Notes under the pieces: generated by a model
What the model was told of the DNA's origin: nothing
The model's input: the letters and a program-made list of their open reading frames with translations, nothing else
Database searches by the model: none
Shown: one piece after another, positions 1-11,100 of the stretch
Layout: every line of letters begins with the position of its first letter
Position numbering within the stretch: the stretch's first letter is position 1
Position numbers and translations under genes: made by a program
Assembly: GCA_023105745.1 (NCBI GenBank)
Contig: JALGQZ010000001.1
Coordinates: forward strand, 55,188,937-55,252,936
Direction: 5' to 3'
Length of the DNA stretch: 64,000 nucleotides
Source: Austropuccinia psidii
Lineage: Eukaryota > Basidiomycota > Pucciniomycetes > Pucciniales > Sphaerophragmiaceae

Positions 1-3000
1 GGTATTAATAAGAACAATGTTTATTTAATCATGAAATAGCTGAATGAGGCTCATAATCTTGTCTGTGGGTGAAAAAACTTAGTTATACCCTATTCAATTA
101 AAGCTGATCACTCAGATATACATTTTTTTTAATGAATGTTACTCGTCTGATTGAGACTTAAGTCAAGCCTTAAGGAAGACAAGTGAGGCTAGAATTCTTG
201 TTTGTGAAGCGCTCAGTGAACTTGAATGGGTGAATTAATTCGTAGAAATACGGAAATATCATTCTTAAAAGAAAAACATAGATTTTTTTAAAAAATTAGC
301 TTTTGGATTTGTCTTTGGTGATAAACAAATAATTTTCCAAGGGGTCTCAGTTCTGTCAATAAATATGATATATTGGGTAAATATGACTCTAAACTCCCTA
401 AAGCTTCTTGTAATAATTATTATATTAGAATGTAGAAGAGAAGGGAACAATCAATACTATGATATGAATGTATATCGCTTAGTAATTTTAACAACAAAGT
501 ATATTGAACATTGTTTTAAAAATCAACATTGAGATATATTGAGCTCAAAATAAATACTCTGATTATTGAAATTGTAATTCTGAAATAATTTGTCCAGAAC
601 TCCCTTCATTAATTTAAATATGGTAATATAGTATTATTGAAGAATTTATTCTTCCATTTAAGGTAGAAAATTATGACTTTTGTGCAGAAAAGTACTTCTA
701 ATCCATACCTTGTGAAACCTCTAACCTGTTCTAACCCATGCAATTTGGTGTACACCAAATTGGTGAGTTAAAAAAGGGTCAAAAACTCATGTTTATTTCT
801 TCTTCTGTAACCCATACTTTTTCTGTCCACCAAAAACATATAACCCATAATTTGAGATTTGGAAATTCCTATTTTCTTCATCAATATTCCTCCTTGTTTT
901 ATTTTTATAAGTTCTTCTCAAAATATAATATATTAATAATTATATATTCTAACTGACCAAACAGCTTCTATACCCTGATTAAACAATAAGACTAAATTTT
1001 AATATTCTCCTCAGCCAACCTTTTCTCATCATTGTTTGAAAACATGGTCTTTATTTCTAATTCTAATCCTTAAGCTCCCTACTTTATTCTTTGCTAAATT
1101 TCTATCAGAAACATTTATTTTTCTAATAGTAATGTTATGAAAAACAATAAGTCAAAAAAAAAGACATTTTCCAAACACCCCAAATTTTTGAGCCTTTGAC
1201 ACAAGAAAAGAAACTCTAAATTGATAATTATAGAAATAAAATTGAATAAACTTTTCTTTCACCAAAAATCTATTTGATTTTTCAATAAAGGAGAAAAATT
1301 TGAGATATCCACGGAATATTTTTGTATTCTTGGAATTTGAAAGTCAATCAGTTGATAATAAGAAACAGGAAGTTCATACATAAAATAAACTTGAGGATGC
1401 TCCACCAAAGCCTGCATCCAAATACAAATGAAAACAGCAATACAAGGAACCCACTGCAAGGAAGGAAAAGTCAATAAAATAAAAGAAAGAACCAAAATAT
1501 GTGGTTAAAATTTAAGTTTCAAGTTTCAATGAAACAAACTTTGAAAGAAAAGAACCTCAAATGTTATAACATTAATGGCCATAATCAGACTGAAACTGTG
1601 GCCCGTTCGCCAAGATTTGCCGCAAATTGAACTCAATCAACCAGAGTAACAGCAATAATTAAGGATGAAGAAGGAATTTAAAGAAAATGTTAACATTTTT
1701 TGTCAACTTTAATAAAGGTTTTTAATTTTCGGGAACATAAAACCATTCTTCCATCAGCTTTCCAAAAGGGAAAAGTTAAAACTTGTTCATCTAATCACAA
1801 AGTCTCAGCACAGGTTGAAAAAGATTTTGAGCTTGAAACCAGCCAATTACTATTTTTAGGGATAGTTACTTTCAAGAACATTATAAAATCTCAATAATTA
1901 TTATACCCACCAGCAGAAGATGATTTCAAGGAGTGAACATTGGGAGAAATATGTCAATTAATCAATGACAGAAATAAGGAAAATCAAGAGACTTAAGGGC
2001 GTCAAGATGATTAATATACTGAATTCAATAGAAATTTAGTATTTTACAAGATACCAAATTCAAAATAAGCTCATAAAGCTATCTCAACCCTAATTAGGTA
2101 CTTATAACATGAAAACTCAGGAAAATCTGTTCAGATTCATGAATCAATTGAACTATATGCATGGGAAATAGATTCTTCTTTGATGAAGAATTGTCAGAAA
2201 ACTCTAGTTTGGGCTTTTCTTACTCCTCTCTTTGATGTTTTTTGTTCTTAATTATTGATTATTTTAATTTTCTTTATATCTACTACATATTCTACTCAAT
2301 ACACCCATAAAAGTGCAATAAATCTTTCCTAAGAAAAAAATTCATTACAGATTTTCCACACTAAAGTATTAAAGCTAAAAATCATAATATATTTTCTACA
2401 CAAGGTCAAAATATCATAACCTATACCCTGTGGTAGCCCATAGGTCTTCAGTACACCAAGCAGTATGGGTTAGGAAGATGTTTAATGTACTTCATTTTCT
2501 GTAATGTTTTTCTCTGAAACAATTGGTAATGACTTACTAGTGTACTGTGACTGTCCTGAAAATGAAACAGATAATAAGATATCTGTTATAGCCACAAGAT
2601 GAAAATATTTCAATGTTCAAAACTTCGTAATATGAAATTATTTCACAATAACCAGGATTGCTTACATTAATTTATAAAAGGAATTGTGAATTTTATAATA
2701 ATTAGATAAAATAGGTGTTCTATTTCCAAAACATTCTTCGAGCTATATGAGTATAATATCAATATTTTTCTACAAAATTCAATAATATGAAATACAAAAG
2801 TATTCACATGAAAATTACACTTTAGTTACTAGAAAAGGTTAGAGAGTATTTTTCTTTGTCAGAGCATTTCACCGTTGAAACGGTGCTTTCCCTTTTTATT
2901 ATCTGTACTTTTCACTTAAAATACTTTTCATCAAACAAAAAGTAAAAATACTTTTGCGCGTTTGCTTTTGTACATATTTTACTAAGAAGTACTGTACTCT

Positions 3001-6000
3001 TTAGTATATAAAGAGACATTACTTCGTTGTAGCTTAGGATATGATAATATATGATAATATAAAAATTAATAAAAAACAATAATTCATTAATATCATCGTC
3101 GTCATCGTCGCTTCGCTATCGTATACTCAACATTCTTGAAGGAAAAAATTGGAGGATTATTTCCCTACAAAGAATGTAAAAAAAATAGATTATAATAAAA
3201 TAAGAGAATTAGTATTTGACAAGTGGTTAAATAAATTTTATGACTAAAAAGGAAAGAAACTGAAGCGGAAAGAAATCACATCAATTAGAAGCTCGACCAC
3301 TTCAATATTTATGTAAAAGTAGGGTATCAGAAGTTTGAAATAAACTAAAAAATAAATATTGGGGATTTTTCATGATCATGATATTAGTATTCTCGAATTT
3401 CATGTGGCTTGAGTTTTTCAAAGGATTAGAAGATTTTAAGAATTCTTTAAAAATACTTCAAGTAATTAATCTTGTTAAAATTTATCTATAAGCTTGATTG
3501 ATTATGGGAAAAAAGTAAGATATACCACTTTTTATGTTGACCAATTCTTTTTTTTGGTAGGAATAATAAGGATTAAGATGAAAGTAAATTATATGGGAAC
3601 TCATTTCGCACATTTTTACTAATAAGCTCAAGATTTATTTCTAAGAAAATTTACTAAAATTATTAATAAAGCTAATTTACATTAATACAACCTAATTTTT
3701 GGTAAGGAAAGAATGAAATTGATGACCTTAATATAACTTATTCTTGAATTAAATAAAGTTTCTTAACAAATATTGAATGTTACTCACTCATAAAATTTCA
3801 ATTTTACTTTCTGTTAATTTTCTACATATTCCAATTATATGTGATAATATGCAAGTTTTCCCAATAGGAAAAAACTGACTTGAACTAAGAAAACTGTAAT
3901 TTTTATTCAATTTTACAAGTTATTGAAATCTTATTGATTGGAATAGAAATATTAATGATGATATAAGGGAGTGAATTTCTAATGAATTTTTTAAGTCTTT
4001 TATTTTTATATTCTGTTATTACTATTTGTCAGATAATTCTTTTTTCCAGGGGTTCTGTGTCAAGGAAAATATTTCAAAATTTAATTGGTTGAGCTCTTGA
4101 GTTTTTTAAGGCAAATAATTAACTCTTGGCATAGTTTCAGTATTAAATATCAAGGATTCACAGCTGGTTATTACGTTTAGTGGTAATAAGAATCATATTC
4201 TTAAGATTATCATCTGTCTCATGACTGGTAAATTATTGCCAAAAGGTTTTAAACAATTGATTTAAGCACCGCATGATCTCTATACAGATTTAAAATATAT
4301 GGGCTCCCACAGCTTGGGGCGCCATAGCTCTCTTTGCTTGTCTTTCTCCCCTTTACTATTTCTCCATGAGGTCTGCTTATCTTATTGTAATAGGAAAAGC
4401 TTCTATGGATACACCATTTATATAATATTAATAAAGTATTCTACTAATTTATTAATGTAACAAGGTACTACAGCTATATAAATGGCATGATATTCTATAA
4501 AGACCCATAGAATTTCAAGAAAAGGAAAAAAAGGTGAATTTTTCTGTATTTTTATTATGTGGTGTTGAATTAATTTCAGCTCAGAATCTTTTAGATGTAA
4601 TTAAATCCTCATAGATCTATTTTACGTTTATTCACCTTGTAGATATACTGATGAATTTCTATGTAGAACCCAAAAATGGTCTTAAATTTTGAGATTTAAT
4701 TAATCCTTGAAAGTTTTTTATCAGTTTTAGCCTTATAAAATCATTAACCTTAAGTATGAAAATGATTTATGTCTTCTGAACAATTACTTATTTATTCCTA
4801 TTTTTAAGCTCAAGTTTCTTGTGCCTTGTTTAGTTATGTACAAAATAACTCAAGGCTCATAATTACCATCGGAATTGAGTTTTGTTTGGCATTTGTTTCA
4901 GCTTAATTTCATCATACTTCATGCAGAAAATTGTTTTTTAATTTTGGAAAAGGAAATTTAAGCCCAATGTTGCTTTTGTTTATAAATTCTTCTAAACATG
5001 GCTTCTTCATGGCTGTAGTCTATTAGCAAAATGAATTTGGTTTTAATTGATGTAAATATGTCTTTTTAATTGAGAAAAGTAGAGAAAAATCTGAAATTTT
5101 TGGACAAAGATATTACAAAAGGGAAAGATTATCATGTGGAAAAGAAGAAATAATTAAGTAAAGCAGTTACAAAATAGGAAAAATAAAAGTAACTCTCCGA
5201 TTTCATTCATAAGAAGAATATAAATTAACTGTAGAAGGTACTAAGTGCTGATGGATTTGAAGAAAAAATCTAAAAGCCATTTTTTAATTTGGTCACAATT
5301 GATCTTAATTTAATGAACTTCTCAGGACTTCTTCAGTAAATAAAAAGAGCTTCCTTGAATTCGATAGCCTGAAGAGGTGTTTTCAGGAATCTGGTTTTGT
5401 GATTGCTAAACTCAATTAATGTTACTTTTGGTCGATATGGGTTAAAGTAAACCCTTCCATTATATTTTTTATACATGTTTATTTTGCTGCTGAAATCAGC
5501 CCTAAAGAATACCTTCCCATGGTAATGTTTTGTTCAAAGAATCCTTCTTTGATGAAATATTTTCATTCTAGGGAACTCAAATATTTTTTTTCAAAAGACA
5601 TATTAGATTAAATTTGATATGCCCAATAATATAGCTTTATAATCAATTGGAATAACTAAGTACAAAAACAAGGTAATATCAAAATTCTTGAAACCAATTT
5701 TGAGTGATACCAAAAGGAATTTTAGGCTTGAATAGGATCTTCTTACATATAAGTTATATATAAAAACCCAAACATTTTACTGAATCAATTATCAAGAAGG
5801 TTAACCTCACTCTCGAGGTAGCTCCCAAAAATTGTCATTTGAAAAAAAAAAATTATTAGATAAGAGTAGATATTGCAGGTATAGCACTCAAAGCTGTAAA
5901 AATGTGATCAACAAAAACACACTTAGTAGCTGTGACTACAAGACATTAAATCAGTTATTGCTGTAAATTTGTATGGCATATAAGAATAAGAAAATATCAG

Positions 6001-6638
6001 GGATTTAATTTAAGATAAAGGATTTAGTTTATTCTTTCTTTGGAACTCTTATGAGAAAATCTCAATCCAAGTTTAAAACCAAGTTAAAGTCAAATTTTGA
6101 TTCAAGTCATAACCCAGGGTAAAACTTCATGAAGTGCTGGTGGGTCACAGTTGTTCTATTATGTCTCCTATTATGCCAGAATTCTTTTTTAGGATCATTT
6201 TTTAACATTAAGTCTTTTTCCTTTATAATTATGAGTTTTGTTAACTAATTAAATGCCATAGATCAGTAGTGATTCAAAAAAAGCTGACAATTATAGTTTG
6301 TAAGAAGTCACTGGATGTTCAAGATGCAAAATAACTTTTTTGGATATGCTTTTCAAGAAATCCCTTTATTCTAAATGCCTCATGGTCTTTTTTTGAAGAT
6401 CACTCCAGTATTTTTCTGAGATTTTTGATTGGCAGCCTTTTTTTTTTGATCCCCAACAGATGCCAAGAAGATATAGTCACTAAAAACTTTCAATATGATC
6501 AAAATTTTGATTTAAATTCATGAAAATCAGTCTCACAAAAGCTGTAAATTTTTTATTAAAGCCACTTTTTCTTGCAATCTGTTAGTCTCCTGATTTGTGG
6601 AAATTGGTGGATTCTATGAAACTGAGCTATATTGTGAC
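1..6638. other. AT-rich intergenic region, no recognised gene
   Basis: Low-GC sequence with short random-looking open frames. Nothing here matches a family I recognise. Three small items stand out. A 22-bp perfect palindrome lies at 741-762. A minus-strand open stretch at 1259-1495 is bordered by splice-like signals (acceptor-like TTGCAG on its upstream side, GTGAAAG on its downstream side) but has no recognisable product. A short ATCGTC-type microsatellite lies near 3096-3113. I see no LTR or transposon ends. Confidence 0.6.
741..762. repeat. 22-bp perfect palindrome
   Basis: The 22 bases read identically on both strands, centred between 751 and 752 on GTGTAC. Related words (GTACACCAA; AACCCAT and its complement ATGGGTT) recur within 150 bp and again at 2450-2475. 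It could be a protein-binding site, a DNA-transposon terminal remnant, or chance in a low-GC background. Confidence 0.6.
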
Positions 6639-6790
6639 ATGAGTATGCCAATGCCAGCCTCAGACGGCTCTTCCCGGGCGAAATCCGAGGCAAGGCCCAC
6701 GCTGATTGATGTCCTGCCTTGCGTGCCTGTCTTGGATAAACCTGGCAAAGGCTCACGTCCACCTTCCACTTTTCCAGGAACATTCTCAGC
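6639..6790 (+). other. GC-rich ATG5 upstream region with overlapping upstream ORF
   Basis: GC content rises sharply here relative to the flank. An ATG at 6639 opens a frame that runs past the ATG5 start in a different frame and ends at 6968. Two further ATGs follow in the same frame within the next 12 bases. In the ATG5 frame the nearest upstream stop is TAA at 6737-6739. The segment may be 5' UTR carrying an inhibitory overlapping uORF, or the real transcript may start downstream of 6639. TTTCCAG at 6770-6776 and TCTCAG at 6784-6789 could be splice acceptors for an unseen 5' exon. Confidence 0.4.
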
Positions 6791-8190
6791 ATGGAACCTT
6801 CCAACTCGCAATCTATTGGCAAAAGCTCACCTACAGCCTTGCGAAGCGTCGTATGGGAAGGTTCGATCCCACTGTGCTTTACGCTGGAAACTAGTGAGCT
6901 ACCATCGGGTTCGGATCGTAGTGTCGAGGCGTTCTACGTTGGTGAGATCATCCTTGGTCATTTATTGAATCCTTTTAGCTTACCCATTGCGTTCAATATC
7001 TGGCTATTGCAGCATTCGGTTCCTCGTCTGTCGTACATGGCCTTGCTGGTGCCAACTGTCAAGTCGAATTTGATTGGACTTTGTCTGGATGATGCGGCGT
7101 TGCTTTCCCAAAAGGACGAGAGCATATGGTTCGAGCACACCACCACCCGAGCCCCTTTGAAATGGTAGAGCCTAAGCTGTCTTATTTCTTTGCGTTTTGA
7201 TTTGTGTTCGTCCTGATTATTGTGACCGTGATTGCAGGCATTGGCCTGTTGGCTTGATTTATGATACCCTTTTGGCGTCATCCCCATCGTCCTCAACACT
7301 ACCCTTTCAAGTCACCGTACATCTTACCTCACCACCAGCCGATAAGTTATTGCTGTCAAACAGTATTGATGCTTGTAGAGAAGCATTTATGAGTCAGGTC
7401 AGTTGTTCTCAAATGGCTTATTACTGCTGGCTGCATGTTACCGTCTGTCTTGACAAGCACCTTGAGCAACATGCAGGTTAAAGAGGCAGATTTCGTGCGC
7501 TGGGGTAGCACACGGCGCGTTACGAATCTCAGACAGAGAGAAGCAGAATCACTTTGGGAAGGACTAGTAGAACGTCAGCCCACTCTCAGAAGCATCTACC
7601 CGTACTCCTATTTCAATCATTCAACATTCAATCAAAGTATCTTATTCTGGTTTCAATCATATTTTTATTTCCTTGATTTGTCCGGTCTGAAACGATTTCA
7701 GACGATTTTGACAAGTTTTGGCTTGTAGCCAGCAAACTAATACCAACTCCTCCTGCCCCAAGGGGTGCACATTCTGCCCCAATTAATTTGCCACAGCCAT
7801 CAGGTTCTTCTATTGATCGAATGCCAGACGGCAATGGTGTGAGAAATGTCCCACTGAGGATCTATCTACCTAACGACGCCCCTGTGTTGCAAGGTCACTG
7901 TGGACCAGTTGATAGTAGTTGTAAGTTGGACAACCATCTTTTATTTTGAAGCCTGCCAACTAAAAAGCAATCTGCCTTGTTTTGCAGGCCGGCCTGCAAC
8001 CTTAGGAGCTGCCCTGGTCGACCTTGCTCCTTCATTGTTTCCTGAACCAGCGTCAAATTCTAGGAGGCGTCTTGCAAGAGCATTTATTCAAGGCATTCAA
8101 GTGCCCCTAGAGACTGAACTTGGCTGGCTGGGCACAGTATTATGTAGTGCTGATGGATGGGTATCAGTGGTGGTCCGTTTAGGACAGTGA
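6791..8190 (+). CDS. ATG5: Autophagy protein 5 (Atg5), six exons
   Basis: Atg5 is joined to Atg12; with Atg16 the conjugate acts as the E3-like factor for Atg8 lipidation at growing autophagosome membranes. I read exons 6791-6937, 7013-7164, 7238-7397, 7477-7573, 7702-7920 and 7988-8190, giving 325 residues and a TGA stop. This is close to the usual fungal length. Diagnostic blocks in order are VWEGSIPLCFTLE (res. 21-33), VPRLSYMALLVP, LKWHWPVGLIYD, FMSQVKEADFVRWG, HDFDKFWLVASKLIP and a C-terminal beta-grasp ending VSVVVRLGQ. The lysine in VKEAD (res. 155, 7480-7482) aligns with the Atg12-accepting lysine (human K130). All introns are GT-AG, 67-128 nt; four have clear donors. Intron 1 (6938-7012, GTTGGT donor) is less certain because its 75 nt are in frame and stop-free; the GTGAGA donor at 6942 would break the frame. 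The gene looks intact and stands alone among repeats. Confidence 0.93.
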
Positions 8191-11100
8191 GAATGGTTGT
8201 CAAGCATTTTCCTCATTTGTATTTCATATAGACCACTTTTGTCAAACTAAGCTGCAAACGCCGTATTAATTTGGTAGGGCCGCCTAATCCCTAATTTTTT
8301 AAAACGTCGGGTTTAATGAATTGAGCTCGTCCCAAAGTACGATAAGTTGAACTCATAAAATAGCAATGTCCCATTCATAAGCCCTACTTGTAAATTCAAT
8401 TAGAAGCTACATGCCAGAAAATATTAGGAAAAAAACAAAAGCTGCAATGATAAGGAGATAGAGAATTTCTTTGCTAAATTTAGCAATATGAGCTCTCCTC
8501 AACAGAAGCTGTCATTTTTTCCAAAATGTCTAAAATGCTTCAAAGGTCTACTTGTTTTGCCCAGATGAGCCAAGCAATGAATTTAACCCATGGAAATCAA
8601 ACATTGAACCAGCCAAAAACAAGATCATGAGGTTCTTTGTTTACTTTTCGATTACATCTAATTTGGCATGATTATAGGTGTAGGACTATATCATGGGCAA
8701 AAGAATAAGGAGTCACGGGGCGAAATTTATTCAATAAGCTGGGAAATTTTGCCTCAGCTTTATTCAATTACTCATGAATGTTATTTTACATCTTACTAGT
8801 GATCATAAGGTTTAAAGGTACTGAGATTTTGAAAGCGGTTTGTCTTTTTTCTTTTGCAAAAATGTAAATAGAAGGATAGCTAGTATAATAAGGGGATTCA
8901 CCCCTTGCCAGAAAGGCTCATTTTGTTATGGAAATAGAATTGTGACTTGGGTCTCAAAAGGGTTGTGAGAAAGTGTTATTTTAGGAAAAAATCAAAGTCT
9001 TTCAGGGAACCCCCCCCCCCCCCAGAGCCGTAGGCATGGGATTTTGGTCAGTGCACAATACTCTCAACTATTAGGGTTTTTTCCATATTTCAAATGACAG
9101 TGGTTGTGAAATAAACTATTGAAGTCCAAAAATCATATATCCTTTGGGGCTTTGGTGTCTCCAGGTGATACGTGCATGAGGTGACCAAATCAGGTATGCC
9201 TGATTTGTGATTTCAGGCAAACACATTTGACACTATCAGGATTTCATTTCTGACAAGGATTGAATCCCCTAAGTAAAGCTACTATTGTTGAACTGAGAAT
9301 TCTCAAGGGTTACCTTTGTTCTCGTTATCAAATTTTTTCCTCAATCTTCTCATGATTAATTCTAACAAGCTATGATGGTCAGTTTCATCAAATTTTATCT
9401 ATTTATATTTTGAAATGTCACTCCCTGAATTCCAATTCAATCCGAATATTGAGTTTGAAGTTTATTCAAATTATTGACGTGATAAGAAATTTCTTTGTTC
9501 AAACTTTCACCAGATAAATATTCTACTGAATCTAGGTGTTCCTACACCTTTAGACAGGATTTTTCTATTTATTCTTCATAAATTATAAGCCAATTAGTTG
9601 AGTTGGTTTTTCACTTCACATATTTCTCATAGTTTTTGAAATTGAGAGTAATGTTCATACCAAATTATCAATCATTTTAAGAAAACTTGATGAGGAAAGG
9701 ATTAATATGAGACAAATAAAAATCATCTGCCACACATAATGGCTTTATGAAAGGTTCATATAGCTCTTTAGTGCAAGATTAAGCTATTATTTTGTTATAG
9801 AATTCTGACTGATGCTATTAGTACAGAGGAGTTTTTAGAAAACAAATGTGGAAAATTCAGAAAATATTCTCTAAAAAGGCCTTATAGATGAATATGAAAA
9901 GGTTCTTATATGAAATATTAAATCTGAATCAAAACTTTGATTTCAACAAATATCACAGATGAAGATTAAGTGATATGGATTGAAATTTATGCTCTGAGCT
10001 GTTAGTACCTCCTATTATAATAAAAAGTCATGAGTGTACGAGCTTGACTGTGAAGTTACCTTACTGGCCACATTTTTCTTATGATAAATGAAAATTTCTC
10101 TTTCAAAATCCAGATTTTAACTGTGTTAGTTACTCCTATTGAGAAATCGAAATCAAAAGGCTATTAGCCTTTTTTCAAATCTTCAAATGAATACTGGCCT
10201 GAATACCATCGGAGTTTGCATTGATGATTAAGGGAAGAGAATAATAATGGGGAATTTTTCTTAAAAAATATATCAAGAATAAATTCAAAAATAACATTCA
10301 TTGAAAATCCTAAACAAAATATTAGGATACATTGATTTTAAGAGGTTATCGATACAATTTAGGATATTATATCTGAAGCTATGGACTTGGGAAAAATAGG
10401 TTTTATTGGATTTATTTATTGATTCCTTGTTTCCTATGAGATAATAAAATAAGAGTTTAATAGACTTTCTTTGAACTCCTTACCTTATTTTCATGCAAGT
10501 ATTACCTAAAATCATATTTAAACAGGTGTTTTATAGAGATTCCTTGAAAGCACAAAATAATTAGTTCTGAAAAAACGTATCTCAAAGAATATTATATAAA
10601 ACTCTTGAAAGGTGAAATTAAGATATTCTAAGAGGCTCATTTTTAGAGTCTTATTTTTAAATATGAATTGATATAGTTCTCATGAATATTATGGAACATA
10701 CTCACATATTGATCATTCTGAGTAAAAAATAATGAGCTGATTCCCTTATAGTTCATGATCAAATGTTAAAGTTCATAGGGATAAGTCCTATTAAAAAGCT
10801 AGGTGATTTCTAAATAGCTTTGTGATTTGTTATATATGGTCAAAATGGTTCTTTCAGAAATAAAAATGTCAAATTCAATCTTGATTTGAGTTTTTTGAAA
10901 ATATCCAAATTTTCATTTAATAAAGAATTTATACTCTATCATTAGGCTTAGTTATAGAATTACTCTTAAGTGATAGTACCATTAATTTCGTCACAAATAT
11001 AAGAAAATCTCAAATTATCAATAGAAATTTCAAAAATACCATATTAATAATCTTGATATTATTCTATCATAATTAATTAGTATTCAATTGTTATATTCCT

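Noticed and set aside
2870..2885. CACCGTTGAAACGGTG hairpin as a terminator
   Set aside because: The sequence is eukaryotic, no gene ends there, and a 7-bp stem alone is weak evidence.
7435..7728. Open frame of 97 codons inside the ATG5 locus
   Set aside because: It runs through the end of intron 3, exon 4 and intron 4; the Atg5 blocks are recovered only when the introns are removed.
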